Assembly (NCBI GenBank): GCA_950097015.1 | Contig: CATNEN010000037.1 | Location: 496,001-560,000 of the forward strand | Source of the DNA: Macrostomum hystrix | Lineage: Eukaryota > Platyhelminthes > Macrostomidae | DNA: 64,000 nucleotides | Direction of reading: 5' to 3' | Shown here: one piece after another, positions 1 through 11,112 of the stretch | How positions within the stretch are numbered: the stretch's first letter is position 1 | How the letters are laid out: each line of letters begins with the position of its first letter | The notes under the pieces: generated by a model | Seen by the model: only the letters and a program-made list of their open reading frames with translations | What the model was told of the DNA's origin: nothing | Database searches by the model: none | Made by a program: the position numbers and the translations under genes

Positions 1-720
1 TTTAGCCGCTTTTCATCTTTGCCTAATAATTTTTATCGTTAGTTTCGTAAGTTACTAAACAGCTACTCAGACATGCTCACTATACATAGAGTTTGAGCGT
101 TAGCATGAGCCCATAAATGGCTTCTGCTCGAGATTAGATTAGGCAGCTAGCCTCACCCTGTACAGCCTGTCTGTGCCATGTTCCTGTGTGAATTTATTTT
201 CACAATTGGTAGTACTAAACATATGGTTGCTATGGCCAGGGCTCAATCCGTTATTTGTTAGGGCAGTAACCGAATCGTAGGTTCGTAGGTTCAAAAATAT
301 AGAATCATTGACCTCCCAGTCAATTTGACTGCTATTTTGGATTTATTTTGTCCCGATGCTTCGGTAGAAATTGTCTTTAACTTACTGGACTAACAGTTTC
401 TACTCCTAACTGCTCACAAGCGCGAAATCTCTCGTGTACTCAAACAAATTGTAAATAAAGTCTATACATAAATAGACAAGTCATGCAGAGACACTGCCCC
501 GCGTACAGTACTAGATTTTTCTGCAACAGTGAATTAGTTTTACACTGTTTTGTTGCACTCACATGCACAATGCAGAATGCAGCTGGTTAAATATAAAATA
601 GTGGACTAACACAGCAATTAATTACTTGGCATGCTAAATATGCCTCCGTTCTTGGACTCTGAAGTTTCTGCTGATCTCTTTTCCTGGAATAAACAAAGCA
701 AAGTCTGGGGATTCGTAATC
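1..720. other. Left edge, no gene recognised
   Basis: AT-rich sequence with stops in all frames. I see no conserved exon, RNA gene or repeat here. Confidence 0.5.
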
Positions 721-726
721 AAGACT

Positions 727-1378
727 ATCTGAGATGGTGTCAGTGTGAGTCTGAGCATCTGAGATGGTGTCAGTGTGAGTCTGAGCATCTGAGATGGTGT
801 CGGTGTGAGTCTGAGCATCTGAGATGGTGTCAGTGTGAGTCTGAGGATCTGAGATGGTGTCAGTGTGAGTCTGAGGATCTGAGATGGTGTCAGTGTGAGT
901 CTGAGCATCTGAGATGGTGTCGGTGTGAGTCTGAGCATCTGAGATGGTGTCAGTGTGAGTCTGAGCATCTGAGATGGTGTCGGTGTGAGTCTGAGCATCT
1001 GAGATGGTGTCAGTGTGAGTCTGAGCATCTGAGATGGTGTCGGTGTGAGTCTGAGCATCTGAGATGGTGACAGTGTGAGTCTGAGCATCTGAGATGGTGT
1101 CGGTGTGAGTCTGAGCATCTGAGATGGTGTCAGTGTGGGTCTGAGCATCTGAGATGGTGTCTGTGTGAGTCTGAGCATCTGAGATGGTGTCTGTGTGAGT
1201 CTGAGCATCTGAGATGGTGTCTGTGTGAGTCTGAGCATCTGAGATGGTGTCAGTGTGAGTCTGAGCATTTGAGATGGTGTCGGTGTGAGTCTGAGCATCT
1301 GAGATGGTGTCGGTGTGAGTCTGAGCATTTGAGATGGAGTCGGTGTGAGTCTGAGCATTTGAGATGGAGTCGGAGATG
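727..1378 (+). repeat. 30-bp minisatellite, array 1 of 3
   Basis: About 22 copies of a 30-bp unit containing CTGAGCATCTGAGATGGTGT. Copies alternate between CAGTG and CGGTG variants, hinting at a 60-bp higher-order unit. Because 30 is a multiple of 3, two minus-strand frames stay open through the whole array; I treat these as non-coding. The same unit occurs inverted at 2079-2720 and in this orientation at 3512-4030. Confidence 0.97.
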
Positions 1379-2078
1379 TATAGACAAAGTAAGTTGTGGA
1401 GCAAGCGCCTACTAAAGCGATCATATCCCGCATTAATCAGCTGGGGGGATAATCCTAAGCCACATTGGACTCATGCAGGAATTTTATATCGCAAGCATAT
1501 CCTGGGTAAGCCCTACAATTATAACCATGTGACACGGGATATTCAATGCACCGACTGTCGCCCCAAGCAAGTCTAGTTGACATGACATGCTTGCTATACT
1601 AGTCTATATGTGACTAGTCCATGAGCTTGTAATCAGTGTCCTTGAATTATTTACACATGACTCTCAGCACTAATTGTTAATATAACATTACGCTTTGGAT
1701 AAAGTGCCAAATGTCAACCTTCTAGAATGTAATCTAGAAGAGTAGATTCTAGATAAAATCGATTTTTAGGGGTCAGAAACCGCTCTCGCGGCTACAGACC
1801 CCAGTATTGACAGACAAGTATTAGCTGCTGCTGCCGTTGCTGTCTCTTTGCTCAAACAGCTAGAGACACTTTTTAACGAACAAAAAGTTTTAATAGTCTC
1901 TTCAAGTTTTTAATTCGTAAATGAGTTACATTCTAGTGCACAAGCCAAGTGAGCTTAAACATCGAAAGTGTAAAATGATCCTCTTTGTCTGGCACATAGG
2001 GCTAACTGCTTTGGTAGCACCTCTGATTTTATGAAATTTTTAATGGATTATGGATGTAGCTCGTAAAAATCAGAAACC
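1379..2078. other. Unique spacer between arrays 1 and 2
   Basis: Mostly unique sequence. A short plus-strand open frame runs out of the array to 1576 (Trp/His/Tyr-rich tail), but I recognise no family. Around 1722-1754 TCTAGA occurs three times in about 35 bp, a small palindromic patch. No gene is supported. Confidence 0.4.
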
Positions 2079-2720
2079 ATCTCAGATGCTCAGACTCACA
2101 CTGACACCACCTCAGATGCTCAGACTCACACTGACACCATCTCAGATGCTCAGACTCACACTGACACCATCTCAGATGCTCAGACTCACACCGACACCAT
2201 CTCAGATGCTCAGACTCACACCGACACCATCTCAGATGCTCAGACTCACACCGACACCATCTCAGATGCTCAGACTCACACCGACACCATCTCAGATGCT
2301 CAGACTCACACCGACACCATCTCAGATGCTCAGACTCACACCGACACCATCTCAGATGCTCAGACTCACACCGACAACATCTCAGATGCTCAGACTCACA
2401 CCGACACCATCTCAGATGCTCAGACTCACACCAACACCATCTCAGATGCTCAGACTCACACCGACACCATCTCAGATGCTCAGACTCACACCGACACCAT
2501 CTCAGATGCTCAGACTCACACCGACACCATCTCAGATGCTCAGACTCACACCGATACCATCTCAGATACTCAGACTCACACCGACACCATCTCAGATGCT
2601 CAGACTCACACCGACACCATCTCAGATGCTCAGACTCAAACCGACAACATCTCAGATGCTCAGACTCACACCGACACCATCTCAGATGCTCAGACTCACA
2701 CAGACACCATCTCAGATCAT
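2079..2720 (-). repeat. 30-bp minisatellite, array 2 of 3 (inverted)
   Basis: About 21 copies of the reverse complement of the array-1 unit; the plus strand reads CATCTCAGATGCTCAGACTC. It is inverted relative to arrays 1 and 3, so the region can form very long imperfect hairpins. Both strands carry one long open frame, a consequence of the 30-bp period. Confidence 0.97.
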
Positions 2721-3511
2721 AAACTAGCATTTGGACTCAAAGTTTTAATTCCCTAAACTATTTGACGTAATTCAATTAGGGCTAATTATTTTAAATTCAT
2801 GTGCCCATTTTCATTTGCTAAAGTAGAGAGCATTGCTCACGAAATAATTAGATCCCGTAAATTGTTTATAAATTAATTCCAATCTACAAGGTGCAGGCAG
2901 CGTCAATAAGCGGTTAACTCATTTCGGTTAGTGCCAAGGGATCAGTTTCGTCTGCCTGGCATAGGATCGGAAATGATCGATAAATTTGATCGATCGCTTT
3001 GATTCTGTGGTGTGACCCTGGCCAAACTATTGCTTTAATTCTGCAATGGCCTATTTTGCACAGCTTTTCGCTGACTCCGAATGCGGTGCTAAAACTCGCT
3101 ATTTGAGTGTACGGGTTCATGATTGATCAGCTGACCATTGATGTGACGCCTTGGCTGGGTGTGGGTGCCTGCCTATTTGATCTGAACGAATTTATTGATC
3201 TTTGCCGCGTGCATTGTTTTCTAGGCATGACACTAAGCTTTACAGATATCTGTGTTGCAGTAAAGCAATAAAATTGACTTTAAAATCATCCACGCCATAT
3301 CACTTTTGGTCACTCCTCATCACATTCCGCGTCATAACTCTTTTCCATAACTTCTTGTTAATTATTTCCCAATTCCGTAACTTCTTCTCACTTCACACCC
3401 GATTCCGTCTCGTCTTGTTATTCCTCACCAAATTCCATAACTTGTCACTTCTTGCGTAACTCCGCACCCCATTGGGTTAAGTTTGATTACCCCATTATGT
3501 AAACAAATTGA
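2721..3511. other. Unique spacer between arrays 2 and 3
   Basis: Non-repetitive sequence with only short open frames and no recognisable protein family, RNA gene or mobile element. Confidence 0.4.
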
Positions 3512-4030
3512 TGTCTGAGATGGTGTCGGTGTGAGTCTGAGCATCTGAGATGGTGTCGGTATGAGTCTGAGCATTTGAGATGGTGTCGGTGTGAGTCTGA
3601 GCATCTGAGATGGTGTCGGTGTGAGTCTGAGCATCTGAGATGGTGTCGGTGTGAGTCGGAGCATCTGAGGTGGTGCCGGTGTGAGTCGGAGCATCTGAGG
3701 TGGTGCCGGTGTGAGTCTGAGCATCTGAGGTGGTGTCGGTGTGAGTCTGAGCATCTGAGGTGGTGTCGGTGTGAGTCTGAGCATCTGAGGTGGTGTCGGT
3801 GTGAGTCTGAGCATCTGAGGTGGTGTCGGTGTGAGTCGGAGCATCTGAGGTGGTGTCGGTGTGAGTCTGAGCATCTGAGGTGGTGTCGGTGTGAGTCGGA
3901 GCATCTGAGGTGGTGTTGGTGTGAGTCGGAGCATCTGAGGTGGTGCCGGTGTGAGTCTGAGCATCTGAGGTGGTGCCGGTGTGAGTCGGAGCATCTGAGG
4001 TGGTGCCGGAGTGAGTCTGAGGATCTGAGC
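3512..4030 (+). repeat. 30-bp minisatellite, array 3 of 3
   Basis: About 17 copies of the array-1 unit in the same orientation. The left copies have GAGATGGTG; copies from about 3660 on change to GAGGTGGTG with GTGAGTCGGA variants, giving an internal sequence gradient. It lies about 320 bp beyond the RPL26 stop codon, downstream of that gene; 4031-4346 between them shows nothing recognisable. Confidence 0.97.
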
Positions 4031-4346
4031 TAGTCTGAGGATCACGAGGTTCCTTCCAGAAAGTTACCACGAAGCTTATATGAATAAATCACTCGCACTT
4101 GTACATGCAGCGAATAAAATCTACACTACAAAGAAATGAGTCTGAATCTGATTAAACTTTGTTAATCATATCGTTTTTTTAATCCAAGTTGCGCGATAAA
4201 ACTGATGAAAAACTGGATTCATCGTTGAACTCGCGCACAGCAAGTCATTGTATTTGTCTGTTCTCTTAACTTCTACGTACACAGGCGACGGCTAGCTCAA
4301 GTTGAGCACTTTTAGGATTTAATGAAACTAATAGTGTCAAAGCGAG

Positions 4347-7300
4347 TTAGTTCTCCATGGCCTCGGCCTCAGTGTATTTGCCTTTCTCGGCGCCACGCTG
4401 GCGACCGCGAGCCTTCCGCTCTAGCAGGTCCTTGCGATTGCGGTCCAGCTTCAGCTTGGTGATGGCCACCTGCGGGTGACAGCGGGCAGGGGTCAACTAT
4501 GATCAACTATGGCGAACCAGGGGTAAGAATAGACGATCCCATTAAGAGACAGGGGGGGGTAAGAATCGGCGATCCCATTAAGAGACAGACGGGGTTACAA
4601 TCGGCGATCCCATTAAGAGACAGATGGGGTAAGAATCGGCGATCCCATTAATAGACAGAGGGGGGTAAGAATCGGCGATCACATTAAGAGACAGAGGGGG
4701 GTAAGAATCGGCGATCACATTAAGAGACAGAGGGGGTAAGAATCGGCGATCCCATTAAGAGACAGATGGGGAAAGAATCGGCGATCCCATTAAGAGACAG
4801 ATGGGGTAAGAATCGGCGATCCCATTAATAGACAGAGGGGGGTAAGAATCGGCGATCCCATTAAGAGACAGAGGGGGGTAAGAATCGGCGATCCCATTAA
4901 GAGACAGATGGGGTAAGAATCGGCGATCCCAATTAGAGATAGAGGGGGTAAGAATCGGCGATCCCATTAAGAGACAGACGGGGTAAGAATCGGCGATCCC
5001 ATTAAGAGACAGAGGGGGTAAGAATAGGCGATCCCATTAAGAGACAGATGGGGTAAGAATCGGCGATCCCAATAAGAGACAGAGGGGGTAAGAATCGGCG
5101 ATCCCATTAAGAGACAGAGGGGGTAAGAATCGGCGATCCCATTAAGAGACAGAGGGGGTAAGAATCGGCGATCCCATTAAGAGACAGATGGGGAAAGAAT
5201 CGGCGATCCCATTAAGAGACAGAGGGGGTAAGAATCGGCGATCCCATTAATAGACAGAGGGGGGTAAGAATCGGCGATCCCATTAAGAGACAGAGGGGGG
5301 TAAGAATCGGCGATCCCATTAAGAGACAGATGGGGTAAGAATCGGCGATCCCATTAAGAGACAGACGGGGTTACAATCGGCGATCCCAATTAGAGATAGA
5401 GGGGGTAAGAATCGGCGATCCCATTAAGAGACAGACGGGGTAAGAATCGGCGATCCCATTAAGAGACAGAGGGGGTAAGAATAGGCGATCCCATTAAGAG
5501 ACAGAGGGGGTAAGAATAGGCGATCCCATTAAGAGACAGAGGGGGTAAGAATCGGCGATCCCAATAAGAGACAGAGGGGGTAAGAATCGGCGATCCCATT
5601 AAGAGACAGAGGGGGTAAGAATCGGCGATCCCATTAAGAGACAGAGGGGGTAAGAATCGGCGATCACATTAAGAGACAGAGGGGGTAAGAATCGGCGATC
5701 CCATTAAGAGACAGAGGGGGTAAGAATCGGCGATCCCATTAAGAGACAGAGGGGGTAAGAATCGGGGATCCCATTAAGAGACAGAGGGGGTAAGAATCGG
5801 GGATCTATAAGTTTATAAGTGACTGTACTCAAGTGTGCAATAGCTAGCAGTTAAAAACGATTTAGAAAAAGAACACACTCTCAGTGTCATGATCTCAGTA
5901 AGGTGAAAATAATTGTAGTCTATATAAAAATCAATAGTTTTTCTCATTGCAATTTAAAACTCTGAGTGAACAGGGTGAGAGAGAAGAGATTTGGGAGATA
6001 GGGGTGGCCGGGGTTAGTTAAGAAAACACACAAAACACTTGCGACAGGGTGGGTTGGAGGGGGGCAGGGGCAGCAGATTGCGCCATCTGTTGGGATTGCA
6101 ATAAAGGGGAGAAAGGGCGGGATGGCCGCTCCGCTAAAGGCTTTGAACCGCCAATGAATCGCATACGAATATAATCTAGTAAGGATTCATACTAAAGAGT
6201 ATAAGGAATTAGTAATCAGCACACAGCCTAAACAAACACGCATACAAGCGGAGTGGAAATTACACATTAATTTGCATGAGTACAGTCAGCCAGTCAGGTA
6301 TACAGTGCTAGTAGACAGAGGAGACAGGACAGACAACTGCTATTCAGGCAACAAGCCCCGAGGGGGAGATGATTTAGGATAACAAGTGCGCTTGGAATGA
6401 CAGGAGTATGAACAAAGCCGTAAGTAAGCAATGCGTGTGAAGGATGTAGAAAAATAAAGTGTGCACGGAAAATGATCAAAGTTCTAAACTAAGAGGGCTG
6501 TCCCAAAAGTAGTGTTACTTTTGATTATATCTTTTGTTCTGATGGTTCAAATAACGTGATTTTACACAGTCTTATAGCGGCAAGTCTCTTCTTTATATTA
6601 ATTAAAATCTTTTTTCTAACAGACTAAGGAAATAGAAGTTATCAACGAAAAACTAACAGGACCTCAAACATAGACTTACAGTAAATCAACAAGCAAGCAA
6701 AAATGACCAACAGTTGAGTGGTTGCGAATATGAAGTTTTCTCGTAGCAATTGAAACGCTCCTCTTCACTCGTCGGTGGGAATGCTTGACTTCTCAACGTA
6801 GTCATCGCCGAGCTGAAGGCATTTTTGCCACCGACTGAACAAACCGTCAATAGCGTTGGCATAACTCTCGCGTGGAATTTTGTGGAGCAGGACATTCCGC
6901 ACTGCCTGTTCAAGGTTGTCACGGTTCTCATGAACTTTACCTCGCAGATGCGACTTCATTAGTGGAAATAAGGCGAAATCTGCTGGCGCCAGATCAGGCG
7001 AATACGGTGGATGAGGCAAAATATTAAACTTGAGTCTGCTGACAGCCTCGGAGGTCTTCTGTGCAGTATGGGGTCTGGCGTTGTCGTGGTGGAGAAGAAA
7101 GGGCTTGATTCCAACCCGACGCTTGTTCCAGATTTCGAACTTCAATTTTTCAAGGGAAGCAATATAGCACTCGGCATTGATGCTCTTCCCTGGCTCAAGA
7201 AATTCGATTGTAAGTGGTCCATTTCTGTCGAAGAACAAAGTCAGAAGCACCTTTTTGCAGTGAGGCTCTCGACGTGCCTTAACAGGGGGGTCTGAACCCC

Positions 7301-10032
7301 TGATTGTCCAAACCTTGGACTCCTGTTTGGTGGGGGGATCGAAGTGAGGCACCCACGTCTCGTCACCAGTAACAACGATTTGCCGAAACGTTTCCCATCC
7401 ACCATGTTGCCTGACGAGCTCCAGATTCTCCTGGCACACTCGCTGCCGCTGCTCTTTCAGGTCTGGTGTCAGAAGGCGTGGAATCCAGCGAGCACTCAGC
7501 TTCACATAATCCATGCTGGTGAGACTTCGATGAACCGTTGATCGCGGAGTATTCAGCCTGTCAGCAATCTCTCTGATCGTCATTCGTGCGTCCTCATCAA
7601 GAAGATCCAAGATAGCGTCAGCCAGGACGTCAGAGTCTCGAACATGAGGGCGACCTGTCCTGAGCTGATCAGCAAGGTCCGTCCTTCCCGCTCGAAACTG
7701 TTCTATCCAACGATAGATGGTCATTTTACTGACCGCGCAAGACCCATGAGCTGATGAAAGTTGCGCGTGAATCTCGGCTGCACTGTGCCCCGTCTTCCAA
7801 AGGGTGTAAATCACACTCCTCTGGGCAAAACTTGAATGCACATCCATGATCTTTAGCACAGCAAGAAATGAGAAAAAAAATTCTCGTACTGAAGCCAAGT
7901 CCAAGTGAGAGATATGAAGATTTCATTCCATATTTTCCAGAGACAACTTTCAAATTATAACTTCATTATGATTTTTCCAGAGACATATCATTGTCACGGA
8001 TTGAGAAATTGAGAAATTTTGGTTGAAAGAGTGACCTCAGTCAAAAGCACTTTCGTAGCATTCCGATAGCTTGTTGATTTACTGTAAGTCTATGTTTGAG
8101 GTCCTGTTAGTTTTTCGTTGATAACTTCTATTTCCCTAGTCTGTTAGAAAAAAGATTTGAATTAATATAAAGAGACTTGCCGCTATAAGACTGTGTCAAA
8201 TCACGTTATTTGAACCATCAGAACAAAAGATATAATCAAAAGTAACACTACTTTTGGGAGAGCCCTCGTAATAAACGTACTTATTTTGTGACAAGACTAA
8301 ACAGATAAGTGAAGATTAGTGTGAGAAAGTAACGAATTAAGAATGTAACGAATGTAAGGATTTAACGAATGTAAGAATGTAACGAATGTAAAAGTAAGAA
8401 TGGCAGACAGATGGGAAGAATGGCAGACAGATGGGAAGAATGGCAGACAGATGGGAGGAATGGCGAACAGATGGGAGGAATGGCAGACAGATGGGAGGAA
8501 TGGCAGACAGATGGGAGGAATGGCAAACAGATGGGAGGAATGGCAAACAGATGGGAGGAATGGCAGACAGATGGGAGGAATGGGAGACAGATGGGAGGAA
8601 TGGCAGACAGATGGGAAGAATGGCAGACAGATGAGAAAAATGGCATACAGATGGGAGAAATGGCAGACAGATGGGAGGAATGGGAGACAGATGGGAGGAA
8701 TGGCAGACAGATGGGAAGAATGGCAGACAGATGAGAAAAATGGCATACAGATGGGAGAAATGGCAGACAGATGGGAGGAATGGGAGACAGATGGGAGGAA
8801 TGGCAGACAGATGGGAAGAATGGCAGACAGATGGGAGGAATGGCAGACAGATGAGAGGAATGGCAGACAGAGGGGAAGAATGACAGACAGATGGGAAGAA
8901 TAGCAGACAGATGGGAAGAATGGCAGACAGATGGGAAGAATGGCAGACAGATAGGGAGAATGGCAGACAGATGGTAAGAATGGCAGACAGATGGGAAGAA
9001 TGGCAGACAGATGGTAAGAATGGCAGACAGATAGGGAGAATGGCAGACAGATGGTAAGAATGGCAGACAGATGGTTAGAATGGCAGACAGATAGGGAGAA
9101 TGGCAGACAGATGGGAAGAATGGCAGACAGATGGGAAGAATGGCAGACAGATGGTAAGAATGGCAGACAGATGGTAAGAATGGCAGACAGATAGGGAGAA
9201 TGGCAGACAGATAGGAAGAATGGCAGACAGATGGGAAGAATGGCAGACAGATAGGGAGAATGGCAGACAGATGGTAAGAATGGCAGACAGATGGTAAGAA
9301 TGGCAGACAGATGGGAAGAATGGCAGACAGATGGGAAGAATGGCAGACAGATGGGAAGAATGGCAGACAGATGGGAAGAATGGCAGACAGATGGGAGGAA
9401 TGGAAGACAGATGAGAGGAATGGTAGACAGATGGGAAGAATGGTAGACAGATGGGAAGAAAGGCAGACAGATGGGAAGAATGGCAGACAGATGGTAAGAA
9501 TGGCAGACAGATGGGAAGAATGGCAGACAGATGGGAAGAATGGCAGACAGATGGTAAGAATGGCAGACAGATGGGAAGAATGGCAGACAGATGGGAAGAA
9601 TGGCAGACAGATGGGAAGAATGGCAGACAGATGGGAGGAATGGCAGACAGATGGGAGGAATGGCAAACAGATGGGAGGAATAGGAGAAAGATTGAAATGA
9701 AAGCAATCGATCAATCGACAAACCTTGCTGGGATGCAGGTTGACATATACGGTGGCACCGTTGGCCTTCTCCCGCTGAATGCGTTCAACGTGAATGACGT
9801 ACTTAGATCGGTACACGGCTACAACCTTGCCAGTCTGGTTGCCCTTGTGGTGACCCCGCACCAGCTGCACTTCGTCGTCCTTCCGGATCGGCATGGAGCG
9901 GACATTGTACTTGGCGCGCAGCTCCTTGGACAGGGGAGCCGACATCAGCTTGCGACGAATGTGCGACGGCGCGTTGAAATAACGCTGGCGATTCTTACGC
10001 TTGGAGCTGGTGACGCTCTTGTTGAACTTCAT
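4347..10032 (-). CDS. RPL26: Ribosomal protein L26 (eL26/uL24 family), two coding exons
   Basis: Large-subunit ribosomal protein of the cytosolic 60S, uL24 family. Coding exons on the minus strand are 10032..9724 and 4469..4347, joined in phase 0 between Lys and Val within HPSKV; the product is 143 aa (human about 145). The N-terminus [15 protein letters not shown], the block [10 protein letters not shown], the KOW region [20 protein letters not shown], and the C-terminal [10 protein letters not shown] all match the family closely. The ATG is 14 nt inside an exon whose acceptor (CCCCTCAG) ends at 10047, so a 5' UTR intron is likely, as is common for ribosomal protein genes. The donor is AAG|GTTTGT and the acceptor CCGCAG|GTGGCC. 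The 5.25-kb coding intron is exceptional for a ribosomal protein gene: it holds two minisatellites and a complete mariner element. Exon 1 also stays open into the intron for more than 1.3 kb. Confidence 0.97.
4515..5815 (+). repeat. 35-bp minisatellite in the RPL26 intron
   Basis: About 37 copies of a unit of 33-36 bp (usually 35) containing GGGGGTAAGAATCGGCGATC and CATTAAGAGACAGA. Copies differ mainly in the length of the G run (4-7). The plus (non-gene) strand is G-rich; the RPL26 sense strand carries C runs. Confidence 0.96.
5816..6491. other. Unique part of the RPL26 intron, left of mariner
   Basis: Non-repetitive intron sequence between the 35-bp array and the mariner insertion. I see no exon or other element. 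Confidence 0.5.
6492..6694 (+). repeat. Left terminal inverted repeat of the mariner element
   Basis: About 203 bp, matching the reverse complement of 8069-8268 with only a few differences and small indels. Classic mariners have TIRs near 28 bp, so this length is unusual. Confidence 0.93.
6765..7847 (-). CDS. Mariner transposase, D,D34D type
   Basis: DDE transposase that cuts and pastes the surrounding element at TA sites. The open frame begins at 7904 (379 aa), but the second Met at 7847 (360 aa, starting MDVHSS) fits the usual family length of about 345 aa and is preferred. Numbering from 7904: an N-terminal helix-turn-helix pair covers roughly residues 25-140, with the linker-like [10 protein letters not shown] at 81-90. 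The catalytic triad is complete: D181 in TGDETW, D274 in HHDNARPH and D309 in SPDLAPAD, with 34 residues between the last two, the mariner spacing. No stop or frameshift interrupts it, so it may be or recently have been active. It lies in an intron of RPL26 in the same orientation. Confidence 0.95.
   Translation of the reverse strand: MDVHSSFAQRSVIYTLWKTGHSAAEIHAQLSSAHGSCAVSKMTIYRWIEQFRAGRTDLADQLRTGRPHVRDSDVLADAILDLLDEDARMTIREIADRLNTPRSTVHRSLTSMDYVKLSARWIPRLLTPDLKEQRQRVCQENLELVRQHGGWETFRQIVVTGDETWVPHFDPPTKQESKVWTIRGSDPPVKARREPHCKKVLLTLFFDRNGPLTIEFLEPGKSINAECYIASLEKLKFEIWNKRRVGIKPFLLHHDNARPHTAQKTSEAVSRLKFNILPHPPYSPDLAPADFALFPLMKSHLRGKVHENRDNLEQAVRNVLLHKIPRESYANAIDGLFSRWQKCLQLGDDYVEKSSIPTDE
8069..8268 (-). 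repeat. Right terminal inverted repeat of the mariner element
   Basis: About 200 bp, inverted partner of 6492-6694, ending next to TA at 8269-8270. The first bases of the two tips differ by one or two substitutions. Confidence 0.93.
8401..9680 (+). repeat. 20-bp minisatellite in the RPL26 intron, 64 copies
   Basis: Exactly 64 copies of the 20-mer TGGCAGACAGATGGGAAGAA and close variants, with no length change in 1,280 bp. On the RPL26 sense strand it is a long pyrimidine-rich tract. It starts about 45 bp from the RPL26 donor and is open in several frames on both strands; on the minus strand it continues the RPL26 exon-1 frame. A small degenerate GAATGTAACG repeat (about 8325-8398) precedes it. 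Confidence 0.98.
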
Positions 10033-10081
10033 ACTGGCTGGATTTGCTGAGGGGCGGTTAGAGTGCAGGGTTTGTCTCGGG

Positions 10082-10405
10082 GAGGGCTATCTGAAGGTTC
10101 ATGGCGGGGCTAGCAGAGGAGAATCTGAAGGTTCAGGGAGGGCCTAGCAGAGGAGAATCTGAAGGTTCAGGGAGGGCTATCTGAAGGTTCATGGCGGGGC
10201 TAGCAGAGGAGAATCTGAAGGTTCAGGGAGGGCTATCTGAAGGTTCATGGCGGGGCTAGCAGAGGAGAATCTGAAGGTTCAGGGAGAGCTATCTGAAGGT
10301 TCATGGCGGGGCTAGCAGAGGAGAATCTGAAGGTTCAGGGAGAGCTATCTGAAGGTTCATGGCGGGGCTAGCAGAGGAGAATCTGAAGGTTCATGGAGAG
10401 TAACT
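10082..10405 (+). repeat. 56-bp tandem repeat upstream of RPL26
   Basis: About five to six copies of a 56-bp unit made of two related halves, each containing CTGAAGGTTCA and separated by GGCGGGGCTAGCAGAGGAGA. It lies just upstream of the RPL26 start, in the promoter or the inferred 5' UTR intron. Confidence 0.93.
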
Positions 10406-10829
10406 GTGGACCGTCGACTAAATAAACTTAATAAAAAAGTAAAAAAAGCGAAAGTGTTATAAGTGGCACATAATTTTACATGCATTTATTCAAAATGTAT
10501 AATTAGTAAATCACAAGCGTATGATACTACTATCAACAGATAATACAATATATCCTCAAATGTGTAAGTTCTGCATCAAGAAATCATCAGAATAACAATT
10601 ACAGAGAAAAAATTGGCCTACCATAAACCCCTATAGCATGCTAATATTAGTGCAGTGTTATGCTCATAAATCAATCGGGCAGGTAAACAATAGTAAGATT
10701 TGAAAAACAATTTAACAACAACAAACCAGTTGCCCGTATATATGTGTAAGCTTTTTTAAGGCAATTATTTTTTTTAAGAAATGTTTTATAAAGTTTAGGA
10801 ATGGCTGTTAAGACTAAATTTATCCAGGA
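10406..10829. other. Unique spacer upstream of RPL26
   Basis: AT-rich, no recognisable gene. The RPL26 transcription start is probably here or in the adjacent repeat, but I see no decisive promoter element. Confidence 0.35.
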
Positions 10830-11112
10830 TAAGCCAGGGAATTATGGTTAACGCGTCGGACTCACAACTTGAACGTCTGGGGTTCGATTCCAGACTCCAC
10901 TGAACGAACAATTTGTGTCCTTTAGCAAGACACTTAACTCTGCATTGCTTCAGCTCACCCAGCTGATAAATTGGTGCCACATCAGATGGGGTAATTGAGG
11001 GTGGGTTTGGCGTGCCCCCAGTCCATGGACTGAACAGGCCGTACGCAGGTTCAGATGTGCCGCGCAATAGCTGCGGCTGTGCTGTCGGCTGCACATTGGA
11101 TGAACCCAATTA
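10830..11112 (+). mobile_element. tRNA-headed SINE-like element, family B
   Basis: The head resembles a tRNA-derived Pol III promoter: an A-box-like stretch around 10846-10862 and a good B box, GGTTCGATTCC, at 10871-10881. It is followed by a body with AGCAAGACACTTAAC and CACCCAGCTGATAAATTGG, a block I associate with widespread animal SINE bodies. Borders are approximate and I could not identify a target duplication. Only this copy is seen here, and it is unlike the SINEs at 21.2-21.9 and 56.1 kb. Confidence 0.6.

Larger units (their letters stand above)
6492..8268 (-). mobile_element. Full-length mariner-like element with about 200-bp inverted terminal repeats
   Basis: A 1,777-bp DNA transposon inserted in the RPL26 intron. 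Both ends abut a TA dinucleotide (6490-6491 and 8269-8270), the expected target duplication of Tc1/mariner elements. The terminal inverted repeats are long, about 6492-6694 and 8069-8268, and nearly identical (GAGGGCTGTCCCAAAAGTAG against the complement of the right end, with one or two mismatches near the tip). The element contains one uninterrupted transposase gene in the same direction as RPL26. Near-identical repeats and an intact frame suggest a fairly recent insertion. Confidence 0.96.

Noticed and set aside
618-1433. Minus-strand open frames of about 260 codons at the left edge
   Set aside because: Products of the 30-bp minisatellite (10-residue periodic translations); two overlapping frames are equally open and there is no unique coding sequence.
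727-4030. CRISPR-like array
   Set aside because: Units are contiguous tandem copies without unique spacers, and the DNA is animal.
8297-9721. 474-codon minus-strand frame of [17 protein letters not shown]-type repeats
   Set aside because: Pure 20-bp repeat in the RPL26 intron; real RPL26 exon 2 at 4469..4347 completes the protein.
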